Assembly: GCA_036897095.1 (NCBI GenBank)
Contig: JAYMSP010000054.1
Span: 1 to 64,000 of the forward strand
From: Plantago elongata
Lineage: Eukaryota > Streptophyta > Magnoliopsida > Lamiales > Plantaginaceae
Length of the DNA stretch: 64,000 bases
Direction: 5' to 3'
A program made the position numbers and the translations under genes. A model generated the notes under the pieces. That model saw nothing but the letters and a program-made list of their open reading frames with translations, searched no databases and was not told the origin of the DNA. Of this stretch, positions 14,184-27,702 are shown piece after piece. Within the stretch, counting starts at the first letter, position 1; every line of letters begins with the position of its first letter.

Positions 14184-14208
14184 GTACTATAGAATCCTTC
14201 TATAGTAC
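14184..14208. repeat. Perfect hairpin, 11-bp arms
   Basis: GTACTATAGAA (14184-14194) and TTCTATAGTAC (14198-14208) are exact reverse complements with the loop TCC. The right arm and what follows (CTATAGTACT, then CTCCAGG) recur in similar form at about 14708-14726, so part of it may be a local short repeat. Confidence 0.55.
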
Positions 14209-16955
14209 TCTTGCTCCAGGAGGAAGTACCATAGAATTATTAAAAAAAAGATATTCATTATATAATATTGAAGGAGTTGCGCCCTTAGCATCTTATTTAA
14301 TTAAGTTCTCTCTAGCTATAGATTAAATATTTAGTAACTCATTAAGTACTTAGCCTCTAGTAATTTATTTTTCTTCTCTTCGGTACGTGCGATCTAGTAG
14401 TGTATTATTTATAGAGAGACTCTAGTTCTTACTTGGTTAAGTTCTTCTATTATATATAATAGTAAATACACAAATAAGTCTATTCTTTAAAAATATACTT
14501 GATAATAAGGAGTGGAAGAAAATACCTTGATGTTATAGTACCATTCGTTAGGTATAATTATTCATAAGACTAAAAAGCAAATTATATTATAATAATCTAA
14601 GCGTGGGTAACTTACTAAGTTTCAGCTATTCAAGCAATTTCATGCGTAAGCCCTTAACTTATTATTACAAAGTTATAAATAATCATTAAGTACAAAGGCA
14701 CTCTCTCCTATAGTACTTTCTCCAGGGTATATGAATCTCCAAATTATCTTCTTTATAATCCAGTGCGTTGTAATAAATAAAATATAGTTTGTAGCTCTAG
14801 GCTATCAAGGAGTCTTTGTTCTACAAATATGTTTTTGTTATTAATTATAAGTAATTATGTATATGTATTTCATAAGGAAAAGAAAATAGTGTACCTAAGC
14901 ACTCCGCTTATAATAATAAGACTAAGTAATATAAATCTTAATCCTAAGTAAGGAATAAATATAAATAAAGTATGTGGCTATGTCTTATATAAGTGCTTAT
15001 AAATATAATTCTTGAAAGTAGAAATGTTTCGTAATATCTCCTAGAAAGTACTCTTCAATTTTATAAACTAGACATAAGTATTTGGTATAAAATCTATTTA
15101 ATTACAGCTATTTTAATAAGATAAATCCAAAGACAAACTTAAGAGAGTTAGCAAATCACGTATTTACTTAGTAAGTATTAAGGGAAGCTCCTACCTAGTA
15201 ACTAGTAATGTGCTCCGTTCTTTAGTAAGATAAGAAGAGGGCTTAGATAGTAGTTAAAGTACTTCTCTATCTATAAAGTAAGATAAACTATTTTATATAA
15301 GGCTTATAATATGTGAGAGAATAATAAAGCCTCCTTTTAAATAAATATTATAAATGTCCTAGAAAATTCCCTAGATAAATATATTTGCTTGCGCGAATAC
15401 TGTTTAATAACTAAATACGCCTTTGTATGTAATATAGACAGATGTTTTACATAAGGCATAAATACTCGTTTATTCTTTACAAGGTTTAATTCTACACGAT
15501 ATGGAGAGGGATACTTCTTTTTACTAGTTATTCATTATAAATAACAATCTCCTTCTAAAAAATCATTGCTTTAGAACTTAGCAAGTATTCTTTATAAGAT
15601 TTACATACCATAATTATTTATTAATAGATGTTTAGAAGTTACTTTACCAGAGAGAACATTTAGGGGCATAACTCCCCCACCCAATAACTTAAAAAGTCTC
15701 TCTTTGTAAAAAGAATTAAAAATACTTGGTAAGTTCTGTCCTTTCTTAATCTTAATTTAGAGAAGAGTAGCGCGCAGCTCAGTAAACTTTTTATAAATTA
15801 GAATAAGCATGAGAATATACACCCTTATCTTAAGCCATGCAAGCAAACTCTTTAAATATGCTACAGTAATATCCCTTTACTAAGATTTCTTAAAGCATAT
15901 AGTATACACTAAAAGAAGCTCTAGGATAACTTACATTTTAGACAAAATAAAGTATAATATTAATATAGCGCACTCTCTTTGATATAGTTTTAGGTGCTTT
16001 AATACTTTCTCTAGGCCTAACTTTTAAATTAAAGTAAATACTCCCTTTGCTCTATTTCTTGTACAAAAAGTTTAATATAGAGTTAGTATAATAAATAATA
16101 CCTTCGCCCATACTTAAGAATTAATTTTTAAGGGGATTGTATGCGTAAGACTTACACGTGACTTTATACTAAAAAATACTTTAGGAAATTCTCTCCTTAA
16201 GTAAGGTAGTATATGGTAAGGGCACGTGCTTAAATATAAAGTATAGTTTTAATAAATAAAATATACTAACGCATAAAACAGAATAAATATTAGCTTATTA
16301 TAAGGAACTCTCTTACAAATATATTTTATTAAAGGGTATGAGTATTTTTTAGTAAATCTATAACTTGTAATAATATGAGTCATAATTATGAGAGGCACTT
16401 ATTAATAAGAGAGCATCAATATTTAATTAATTTAATTACTGTCCGCAAAGTATCGTCTTATAGAGTCTTTACTAAATTATGTTTCTAAAATATATCTCTC
16501 TTTATAACTAAGGCTCAAGTAATTTTTCCTATCTATTAAATAACTTAAGTAAATCATAGATATTCGTTAAATAAAAAGAGAGTTGCCTTTATTATAGCGT
16601 AATTATTTGATAAAGTAGCAGGAATATTTCCAAAATAGTAGACTCTTCTTACGTAAAGTATCTAGTTATAAATAATTATCAAGCGTAGTATTTACTCTAA
16701 GAGATTTTTATCTTTATGTTTAAGAAGTTGCTAAAATAAAAGAGGCACCCTAAGACCCATGTAACTAAAGGTACTTTCTTAACCTCTAAATATTTACAAA
16801 AGAGCTAGGTGCAGGAGTAATTTCTCTGTTTATAGTAAGGTAATTAGCCTATAAATTTTAATATCAGTGTATATTAAGGGTAAAGAGGATTCCTTACTAC
16901 CCTTATATGCTAGTATTAGGTTTAAGTAATTCAACATTAAGTATCTATATAATAA

Positions 16956-17090
16956 TTATACCCTAAAAATGTAAATTAAGGAAAAACCTATATAGTAATG
17001 TAACTCTAGTATTATTTCTAGAAAGGGTTAACTTAAAAGAACATGTTATCATATTATAGTTTTTCTTTAATTTACATTTTTAGTATATAA
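16956..17090. repeat. 135-bp inverted repeat, MITE-like or hairpin RNA-like
   Basis: The left arm 16956-16987 and right arm 17059-17090 are reverse complements at 29 of 32 positions. The inner 25 bases (16963-16987 against 17059-17083) differ at one place only, a G/A transition. The spacer is 71 bp and shows weaker complementarity next to the arms. The arms carry CTAAAAATGTAAATTAA. The size and symmetry suit a short non-autonomous transposon remnant, or a locus whose transcript would fold into a long hairpin. No clear target-site duplication beyond TA-rich sequence is visible, and no open frame lies inside. Confidence 0.6.
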
Positions 17091-20000
17091 AGTACCCTCT
17101 ATTATCAGTAAGTGGATAGCTTAGGGGTTTATAAAGTCCCTTATATTTGTGTAATAACGAAGTGAATCCCTTTTCATAAAACATAAATATATGGGGCTTT
17201 AGCATTTCCATATTATATAAAATAAATTATTTATTAGGTCTTAATTAAAAAGCTCTCCCTCTTATTTTACATCTTTTTATGGTTTAAGGGGTGCACTAGG
17301 GTAAAATACATGTTTCATCATAATATTTTAGAGTAAAAAACTAAGAATATGACGTATACTTTGAGAAGAGAATTATAACCTTTAACAATAAATAATATGT
17401 TCCTACTAGAGAAGGTAGAATTGCTCCAAGCTATGTATTTAAGAAAAGGGTAGAGACTAACACACTCTTTTACTCTATTTATTAGGTGCTGCTCTATTTA
17501 TATAAATATTTCATATTAATTTATAGCTTAAACAAGACGTACTAGGTACTTATACAAGAGCTATGTATGGTAAAAATCTTTCTATAATAGAGACGTATTT
17601 ATCTTAGTTATGTATATAAATACACATTAAGTATGCTAAAGGGAGCAATACCAGTCTATAATCCTATATTAAGTACAATAGTTTATATAAGATACACTTA
17701 AAACGGTATACTTATATAGTAAGAAATCTTTGTAAAACACTTTTAGATCAAGAGTTTTTTCTCTCAGGGTTAAATTAAATAAAGCACGCTTAGTACTAAA
17801 GAAGCTTGTGTTTGGTAGCTCCTGTACTACAGTTAAGTTCTCTTAATTAAGATGAATTGATAAGTAATACAGCACTCTTTTTTAGTTACATAGAACATAG
17901 TTTGAGAAAGAGCTTAATACACTACTTTATTTAGAGAAGAGTAAGCATTAAGTCTCTAGAATTATTTAATAAGCATAGGTGAGTGTATACTACCCCCTTC
18001 TTTAAAGAAAGAGAATTAACCCCTAGCATTAAAGTATTCCAAAAGATATATTTATAAATGATAATACACTCCTGGAAATACTACTAAACAGGTACCTTCT
18101 ACCATGGTACTATAGACACCTTATAGGGTGAAGTAGAGTATACTTGAGAGAGTTAGAATAAATCATTTAGATAAGGGTAGAACTTATTAAGCTGTTATTT
18201 ACTCAAGTTACAGTAATAAGTACACTCCGGACATTAACAAAGAGATACACAAGCAGTTGCTAACTATCTTTAATTGTAAATTACTGTAGTTTAATGCTAT
18301 ATATTATGTATTACTAAAGAGGAATACTTTTTATACTACTAAATAATTTGTATGTAAAGAGTTAGAAAAGCATACACCCCTACCTAAAATTATAATAGTT
18401 CATACTAGTTTAACTATATTTCCTTGATAATATGCTTTCGTTACTCAATAACTATATTAGAATATTTACATAAATAGTGCGAAAGATTACTGTATACATA
18501 GTTTGCTAGGCAAGTAACTTGATAAAGATAAACACATGGGTATAACTCTATAATTAAGAAAAGCTCTATATAGTTATAAATTCTGCCTAAGGGAGCTCTT
18601 TCTTTGGGGAATAAACTACTTCCATATAACCTTAAAAAAGGGTTAATACTTATTTAAAGAAGAGAGAAGGTACCAAAAGCATTCCTTTAATATAAAGAAA
18701 GTACATTTAAATATAGGGTTATAGGGAATAATTCCTTCTTCAAAAATTTATTATTTAGCCACTTGTTTATAATAAAATAAAAGGTTAAGTATGCGCTCTT
18801 TATTTTATAAAGCTCTCTACTTTTTTTAATACTTAAGAACTGACATTTTGCATAAAGGAAATACCTTCTCTCTTTAGTAAAGTCTTTATAGTAACTAGTA
18901 ACTAAATATGTGTATTCTTGCTATAGGAGATAGTGTTATTGTACTTAACAATTATTTAGACTTTTTATAAGTAAACTAGTATGAATTTTTATAAGTATGT
19001 TGTAGATAATAAGTTTAATTCTGTATTATTTTATAATATATAAAATACAAGTACATAAATACTCTCTTGCTCTAGTCATAAATAATTTATTTAGTAAAAT
19101 ATAATAAGAGTTCTTTAAGTAATTTAATTCTAGATATGATAGGGTGAAGCTAGCTTAGAAGTTTAAATTATTTTAAAAGGAACATTTTATAGTATTTAAT
19201 TATTTAAAGACTACATTTTATAGCATATAAAGAAGGCATTAGGTCGTATCCTAGTAAACTTAAATTATATTAGTTATTAGATAGAGAAGGAATACTTTAA
19301 AGGACATAATACTTTCCCTTATATTTTATATTAAAGTAGTTTTATTAAGGAGCTCCGCCTATCTCTATTACTTCTATGGCTAGAGTACTATAATCAAGAG
19401 CTAATACTTGAAAGAAGAGGGCATATATTTTTAATACTTAATTACTTATGAAATATTAAGGTATAAAAAAAGGGATACCTCAATACTAATTTATTAAATA
19501 TAAGATAGAGATAGGATTATATTCCTTATTTATACAAGAGTACTTAATACTCTAGTATATGAAAAATAGGTAAACTCTAGATAATACACCATTGATACTT
19601 AATAATTTATTAAATAATTGCGCTAGACTAGCCTCTCTTTAGAAACTAGTATAAATATAAGATAATAAGTAGGCTCTCTATAGAAAGAAGGGTTATTTCT
19701 CCTACCCTCTTAAGCAACCAGGCAATTCTATTTAATAAAGGGATACATTTTATCTAGCTTTTAGAAGGGGTACGTATGTAACTTTAAGGGGTCTATTATA
19801 AGCAAAGTAATAAAAGATGTCTTACTCTAGTATGAGTAGATTTATAATACTCTGTCAATAAAGGCTGAGTACTCTCCTTACTAAGTCATTCTATAATTAA
19901 GTCTTACTTTATATAATGAGAGTTTACTTATACTTATGTTTCAGGTAACTTTAATCATTTAAGTAAAATATGAAGTAAAACTCTCCTATACCAGTATCTC

Positions 20001-22539
20001 CATACGCATTTATAGAGAAGGCTTACTAAATTTTTATACTATAAAATTAATAATAAATAAGTAATTACACGCTATTCAACTCTTAATACACGCACCTATA
20101 AGTACTCTTAGGACACCTATTATTTAAGTATTTGAGAGAATTCAAGCCTTTTTAAGCGTATCTCTTTTTTATAAAAGTATTCTATAAGTAAGTGAAGGCA
20201 TAGTTAAGTCTATTATTAAATAGTCATAATAGATAAAGTGCTATTAAAAATGCCCCAGGTATGGTAGAAAGACACCATTTCTTATACACTTAGATATTAA
20301 GACAAAAACTAAAGGTGAGGGGTTAACGTTGAACACTATCCATTATACCATTATATGTCTTATTTAAGCTAGTATTAGCGAGAGTAACTTCAGTACTCTT
20401 AACTAGTAATGTACTCTTTGCTTAGTAAGTAAGCATATTTTATTAGTACTCTTTTATTAATTTCTTAAGATACTGGTTCTTAAAGCAAGTGTAACAGCTC
20501 TTTAATGCTCTCTTATTTAAAATACTACTTTGTTAAGCATACTCTTGTTAAGCAAAAGTACACTATTTCATAATTAAGTTAAATTAAAAAAGTAATTTTC
20601 AAGTATAAAGTACATAAAGCATACCCTCTCCTACAGCAACTAGGTAATTTATCTCCAAAATATTTTAATTAATAATTAAGCCTAAGAGGTGTATTTATTG
20701 CTTTACTTTTTAGGATATACTAGCACGCGTTTACAATAGAGTTTATATTCTAGCATAATTAAGAGTTAATCCTTTAAGAATTATTAAAGTTATCTCCTTT
20801 CATTCTTAAAGGTATTTGTTTTCTTAGTATAAATAATTTCAAAGAATACTTCCTCTAAGTAATGCAGTATCTCTCTACTTTCCAAAGTATAATTAATTCA
20901 TTAAGAAACTTTAGTAATTAAGTAAGGCATTATTATGAAATGATCTTATTAAGTATAAAATATTGCTTCGTAAATGTAAAATACTCTATATCTTCTAAAG
21001 CAAATCCATAAGTATAATCGAGGCTATTAAGAAACCTTTTTCTTAAGCTAACTCTAAGACTCTAACCTAAGGCAAGCTCTTATATTATAAAGTATTCTAA
21101 GGTATTATCCTTCTTAACAAATACCTATATAAGTTGTTGTATAGGCGAGGGCTCTCTTTAATTATATAAACTAGATTAAGAAAACGCACGCATTAGGGTA
21201 TCTCATCAAGTCATAATTATTAAGCTATAGTAGTAGGTATTTATCAACTAGTAAAGGAAATATATACCCTCTTTTAGTATATAAGATAAATTCCTTTACC
21301 CCAAGCATGTAACACGGGCTATCATCTTAATCTTAAATAGATTACTTTCACCTATAATATAGATCATAATACTCTTTCTATTAACCTATTAACAAAAGAA
21401 ACGCGTCTTAGTAGTGTAACCTTATCCCTTTAACTAGAAGAGTATATTGCTTTAGTTATTCTTGGTATAGAAATAGAGACTTAATGCTTTGCTATAATTA
21501 CTTAATTAAATATTATTTATAGCTTAGAAGAGAGTACCTACTAATAATATTAATATTGTATGAATTTACTTATGAAAGAGGTTAGGAGATTACTTAAACA
21601 TACCTCTTCTAGTAGATAATTTACTTAATATAAATGCTACAGAAAAGAGAGACTTCGTTTATAATCATTATCCACTATTAGTATAGGTTTAAGGGTTATC
21701 CCTCTTTCAAACTATAAAAATATAGCGTTGAGTATTACTTAATTATACAAAGAGTTACCACCTTCTTACTTTAACAAGAAGAGAACTTGCGTAGTATACG
21801 GTAGTATCTTTTCTTTTATATTTTACACGAATTAGGGTACTAATAAATAGAGGAATGCCCCTTCTCCTTTTTTCTAGCGCATCTCTAGTAAGTGATAATT
21901 CTCTAAGATATTCTATAAATGATATTGCTTGGAAATACCCTCTTTATAAAGACCTAATTTAGCTTTCTATATAAGAGAGCCCTTTCTTAACTTTTTATAA
22001 AAATGTAAGGTTTATGTGGTGTATAGTCTCTAGTATAGGACTTAGATTTATATAGGAGCAATTCTATTTTCTTTCTTACCGTATTTCTTGCCTTGCCATT
22101 TAAAGAGCATTTATGAAATAAAGGGATACTCATTTACTAACCTATTGTTAAGTGATTATATATAAAGAGGAAGTCTAATCTTATCCTTTTAGAGCAAAGG
22201 TATAGTTGCCCCTAGCTTGCAATTTTGTGTTACATCTTGTGAAGCCCATATAAGAGAGTTATGCCTTTAAGTATTCATTAATTTATGGAACTATTTAAAC
22301 ACTTACTGTAGAGTACACCCTTTAAATTATATAATTACTATAAATGTATGATTATGAAAGAACCTATTTTTGTTAATACTTATGTAATAATGATGAAATT
22401 CATAGCTTCTTACTAACCCCCTTTATTTACGTGCATTTAGAGTCTCTTAGAAATGTCAATAAGGACCTCTTCCTTAAGGACTAGAAATAAATTCATAAAA
22501 ATTGACCTAGAAACAATTTCTTATCTTGTTTGTCATACG

Positions 22540-23095
22540 TTGTATGTACATAAAAAAAGCTACTGGCAAAGAGTCGAATTTCGGCAAGTTTCTGTGAACT
22601 TGTCTACGCGAAAAATGGAAGCTTAAGTAAACAAAGCAAAAGCCAACATAAGGTAGGTACAGAGTTTAGAATGGAATAGAATTTAGAACAGAGATCTGTA
22701 GTAAGGGAGTCAGTTCACTGGCATTGGTCATGAGCTTTGGTAGCACATCGTTAGCTAGTTTGTAAGGTCATGACATGCCGCAAACCCAATGAGTAAAGGA
22801 AGATTTTTTCCTTGGGGGTCTTTTAGGACTAGGTAGAAAGGTACTTAGACATCGGTTACTACTTACTAGGGTTCAGGGAGCAAGGAAGAAAACTGTACCA
22901 GAAGTTACGCTGTCGGGAGCAATCAAGTACTGAATATACAAGTAAGTTGAGTATACCTTTGAGAGTCACTTCGCGGGCAAGCTTTGGTAGTGGTCCACGA
23001 GTACAAAAGTAATTACTGGACCGATACATGTATCATTCTATAATATGTACATAAGTAGGACAAGGACCGCTAACAGCGTGAAAGGCTGTGATGTT
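22540..23095 (+). repeat. GC-richer island B, member of a dispersed repeat family
   Basis: The island starts abruptly at the right edge of the strongest RIP block and keeps normal CpA/TpG. The stretch 22881-22943 aligns with the reverse complement of about 46332-46394 (island C) at roughly 80% by hand, with two one-base gaps, and most differences are transitions. The similarity continues more weakly to about 22990. The end GGGCAAGCTTTGGTA resembles island A. It also contains GGTCATGA twice (about 22727 and 22766) and the palindrome GTCATGAC. No long frame is open, no tRNA-type box pair is convincing, and no known RNA is recognised. It may be a transposon relic or a non-coding RNA locus. Confidence 0.55.
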
Positions 23096-26000
23096 ATAAA
23101 ATAAGTATAATTTATGTACTTGCACCTATGTATTTATGACGATTCACTTACAATTTAACTAGAATAGTTAGTGTACAAAGCAATTCCTTTAATTAAAGGT
23201 TCCCTCTTGCTCTATCTCCTTTAATTAAATTATAAGGTGTATTGTATTATAAGCGCGCTTCCTATAATAGAAAGTACTTAAACTCACTAAGTAACCCATA
23301 AAGGCACAATAGAAAGTATTCCTAGGTTTTTCCTTAGAGCTATCATGAGTTCTAGCTCTTGAAATAAAACAAGAAAGTGGCTGCGTACTGAGGGCCTATT
23401 CCAATTCCAAAACACAGAACAAAGCAAGCTTAACAAGAACTCTCTCCTTTCTCTTGAATTTAACTATCTTCTAGTAAAAATAAGATGTATAGTTCTCTCT
23501 TATGCGTTATTGCGTGTCTTTTCCATACTATAGCTTTAGACTTTAGAATGATAATATTTATCCCAGAAAATCCATACTAAATGAACTACTACATGAAACA
23601 CCTTATGGATTAAGTATTAACTAAGTGAGGATAAAAGATATTAGATAAATATAGATAGTCATTCTTTACTTTAAGTAAATATAACATACCCATTTAGTTA
23701 TGAAAAGTATAGTATAAATTTCAGGTACTAGCCTTTCATTAGATTAGGTAAGATAAGGGACATGCAATGCAATCTTTTCATTGGGTTTTTCTAGGTTTCT
23801 GAGTAGTTTAAGACTAAACACTTGACTTTTCATTATACTATTGATAGGATATTTTCTAGAATAAGCTTATTATTTTACTTATGAACTTTATTATCAGATA
23901 TCATAATGAAAGGAAGTTCTTTTCCTAATTCACTTAGATTTTTTAATTCTCGATATTCTATCTTGTAAGATTCACTATATTCTACGAGCATTTCTATGGA
24001 TAAATCAAATATAAAAATAGAAAGAATGTATGTAGGTAGTCGTTTATAAACGTGTCATAAACCTAGCATATAAATTATTATAAGAAATAAGTGGAAGTAA
24101 CTTCACAAAAGAAAAAGAATATTTAGTATTTACTAAATAACATATAGAGGGAGTTGTTCCTTTGCCTTATATTTACTTATACATCATATTATGACAAACA
24201 AGAGATAACACCACCAAATGTGTATTTTTTTACTTAAGTCTTAGACATGTTAGGGGATTTCTTAGATATAGAACATAAGAATTCCACGTAAGTGATTTGA
24301 TATGAGAAGAAGGGATTTCCTTAAGTAATTCAAAGCAAGAACATAACATCGTTAGCATTATACACAGTGCACTCTATTTAACAAGAGTATTCTATTTTAT
24401 AGAAAAAGAAGGGTGTTTCCAGAGAATGAATCTATATTTGTTTTTATGAGTATGTACACTTAGAGTTAAAGATTGTTGTATAGTTCCTTGGTAAATTATA
24501 ATTTAACAGTACAAAATTTAAATGGCTCTCAGGAGTTACCCTACATACTGGGTGGTGGTCGTTTTAGCTATTACATACAAGTAAGTATAAATGAGTCTTT
24601 ATTTTCTGTTATTATTTTCTTTTCCCAAAAGTGAACCTACTTTACTTTTAGCTTTAGTTTACGTGTCAAGATAATATTTTATTTTTATAAAATCTACTAT
24701 TAAGTATTTACGCGAGTAAACACCCAGTTTAACTAGGAGCAACGCAAGAATTTCGTGGTTTTCTATAGAAGGAAGGGGAGCTCATGGGATGTCTTTTTTA
24801 TATCACACTATACTTGAAATCCTTAGTTCTCCCTTGTGTTAGGTATATACTTTGGTTATAAAGGCACCTTTAATTAAAATAAGAAGAGATGACTAAGGAG
24901 CAATTCTTTTGTCTAAGTTAAGGATAGACAAGGCAAAGTTAACTAGTAGTCTATTGTTAACTGTTTCTATTTTAATAGTGTATTACTTATATCTAAATCC
25001 TTTTATATCCTAGCTTATACCCTTACAAAGGGTTCTAATTCATATACTATATCTATAACGATAATGTGTTTATAACAATATGTATATAAATTGGTTGTTT
25101 GCTAACTTTGAATATTGCATTAATTAAATATATGCATTACTCCACTTAAGTAAAGCACCCCACCCACATATATCCAATAAATAAATTAAATTAGTTAACG
25201 TACAAGCAATAAGTGTTTTCGCAAAGGTATTTCTCTTACTTCTTACTACTTTTACTTCTTTGTTGTTATATTCTGAACTTAGCTAAGCAAGCTAATGGGA
25301 AAGAATAGTAATTCAACTACGTGATGTATTATACTTATACTTTTTGTCTTTTGTGGTATTTGAAAGGATCTTTTTCTAAATATGATAAATATGTAATTTT
25401 ATAGTGTATAAAATACACCTAAGCATTGATAATAGTATTGCATGATTGCATGTAGATTCTCCTTAATTAATAATAATACTTCATTCTGAGACCACGTATT
25501 TCTTACTAGGTACTAAAGAATTACTAAGTAGCAGAGTCATTACTGACGTTCTTAGAGTTAAACGTTATAAAAAAAGCTATCATTATAGGATATGGAAATA
25601 CTTTCACTGGATAGCTATAAGATACACAAAACATTCTGTCTAATCTTTACCAACTCCATATTTGTTTTTAACTCTCAGTAATTTTGTTTAGGCTCAAACC
25701 ACTATACTTTAAGGCACGTCTATTCATAATCACCTATTCCCGGGGTTAGACGAAGTAGTTTTACTGCTAGACTCTACTGGCAACCTAAGTAAAGTAGTTC
25801 CCTATGCATGAGTCTTTCTCTTATTAAGTGAATTCCGCGTTACAGTTTTTTCGCTTTGCGTTCTTAGTAAGTATATCAGAACAAAGGGTATAAGCTCTGT
25901 TATATTGTCGTAAATGTGTTAACTAACTCTACTCTAATGGATGCTTATGTATAGTCAAAGGGCCTTCTTCTTCTGATTCTAAAAGCGCGATTTACTTTTT

Positions 26001-27182
26001 TATAATTTATATTTATTCTATACACTTTTTTGGTAACGGGTCAGTAATAAGTATATGCGGTTAAGTAAATAGGAAGGCAACACCATACAAGTATATAGAA
26101 TGTAATAAAATGTAAGAGAGAAAGCTCTATACTAGATTCAATCAAGGTAGAAGTCCTGTTAGAGAAAAGTCGATGCACACACAAGAGTCACCGGCGAGGA
26201 TTTTAAGTTATTTAGATAGGCAAAAATACGAGTGAAGCTTGAGTTCATATAACAAGCCGAAAATGTAAAGTCTTTTTTTAGGTACATTTATATATATACA
26301 AAGTACACTAAAATCCAAACATCCCTTAGAAAAGAGGATTGTGAAAAATATTGGCAAACTTTTAAGAGCATACTTCGTTTTATAGTAAATAACTTTTTAA
26401 GTATCATTTAGCATTGACTTATTTATATATTACATACATCTATCCTAAAAAGGCAAGTTTCTTACTTATCTGAATTCCTTTTGGAAGCTTCCTGCAAACG
26501 TTTCCTTTTTGTTTTAGAATTGCTAGAAATACTATACCTATAGCTCCTGTGAGTGATTCATCTATTCTATTTTATAGCATTTTATCTATATAAATGTATG
26601 CCTAGTTTGTGATTAAGCTTATATGGCATCCATGCATGGTATCAAGGACTGAACTAAAAACTCATGGGGTACGCTTTTGACAAGCTTTGACAAATCCTAA
26701 TGTTTTTCTAACTAAATACGAAATCTTTCTGGAAATTCCAATGCGTGCTAAGGTGGTAAAATAATATTTACTCTAGTGAGTAGCTAGGCTTTGTTTGAGA
26801 AAGGCGAGATAAAGAGAAGGTGGTCAACACTCATTAGTTTAGGTTAGTATATCTTAGACAAAGTATAAGAAAATTCTTAGTAGGGAACGTAGTTAGGCAA
26901 TTTAGTGTAGTTCTATAAATAATCTAAGTAAGATACAAATACTATAGATTATAGATTTCCTATTATATAAGATATAAGTACTAACACAAAAAAAGGACTG
27001 TAACGTTATAAAGCGTCGGTGTTTCTTTGTATAGCTATTGCTCTATACAGTGACAGTGTATACGTTTTGTCTTCTTAAAAATGATCTATAATATTGACTA
27101 GTAGAAATCCGAATGAAATAGGCATTGCTACGAAAAGATGTATGTAATAAAGAGAATAAGTATGTTTGTCCATTTTTGTGGT

Positions 27183-27230
27183 TGCTGGCTGTGATCCAGC
27201 CCTTCACTTGTCAGCAGATCCTTGTTCTCT
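27183..27230 (+). repeat. GC-rich hairpin with similarity to island A
   Basis: GCTGG (27184-27188) and CCAGC (27196-27200) form a short hairpin. The bases from 27196 to 27227 align with 9119-9150 of island A with three one-base gaps and roughly 25 matching positions, sharing CCAGCC, ACTTG, CAG and TTGTTC. It may be a fourth, short copy of the island family. The stretch is short, so the link is tentative. Confidence 0.3.
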
Positions 27231-27678
27231 AAAGAGAAAACAACAAAGCTCTCTTAAAGGGTATATTATGAAGATCTACAGGATATGGTAATTCAGGAGT
27301 TAGTTATACCTTGTTCTTAGTAAGCTTCAGTCAATAATAACAAAAATAAAAGACAAAATACACGCCGCCGACGATGTATGGATCTTTAGGAGATATAGCA
27401 AAATACTTTCAAGATATCCTAATCTCCTATCTCTCAACAATTTCCTTAATAAAAAATAAAAGCAGGTATTTTTACTCTTTCCTTACTTTAATTAATTGGT
27501 CAGATTTCACTTTATAGTTTCTATTAAACGTAGATGCTGTTGTCACTAGAATTCTACACATGTATCACAAAAGCCTTCTTTTTTGTTTAGCAAGTAATAG
27601 TTAGTGTAGTGGCTTGAGAGTTTCAACCCCGTGCATAAATTTCCAAGGGGATTGATTGAAAGCTAGTGTACTCATAAT

Positions 27679-27702
27679 TAAGCTATAGATATCTATAGCT
27701 TA
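27679..27702. repeat. Perfect 24-bp palindrome
   Basis: The sequence reads TAAGCTATAGAT followed directly by its exact reverse complement, ATCTATAGCTTA, with no spacer. It is AT-rich. It could be a dyad binding site, a cruciform or chance. Confidence 0.55.

Larger units (their letters stand above)
11450..22450. other. Strongly RIP-like block of about 11 kb
   Basis: This is the most extreme part of the window. A hand count at 20101-20220 gave TpA/ApT near 2.0 and (CpA+TpG)/(ApC+GpT) near 0.45. Remaining C is almost always in CpT, CpC or CpG, so AGTACT, GTAC, CTCTC and AAGAG words recur throughout. No open frame of 61 codons or more occurs after 13.6 kb, as expected when CAA/CAG and TGG-type codons turn into stops. 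The block probably derives from repeated, transposon-type DNA, but no terminal repeats or domains can be read by eye. It contains palindromes near 13.6 and 14.2 kb and an inverted repeat at 16956-17090. Confidence 0.65.

Noticed and set aside
26630-26655. TGGTATCAAGG, recalling a primer-binding site of an LTR element
   Set aside because: It matches only the first bases of the usual site, no terminal repeat is seen to its left, and no element can be outlined.
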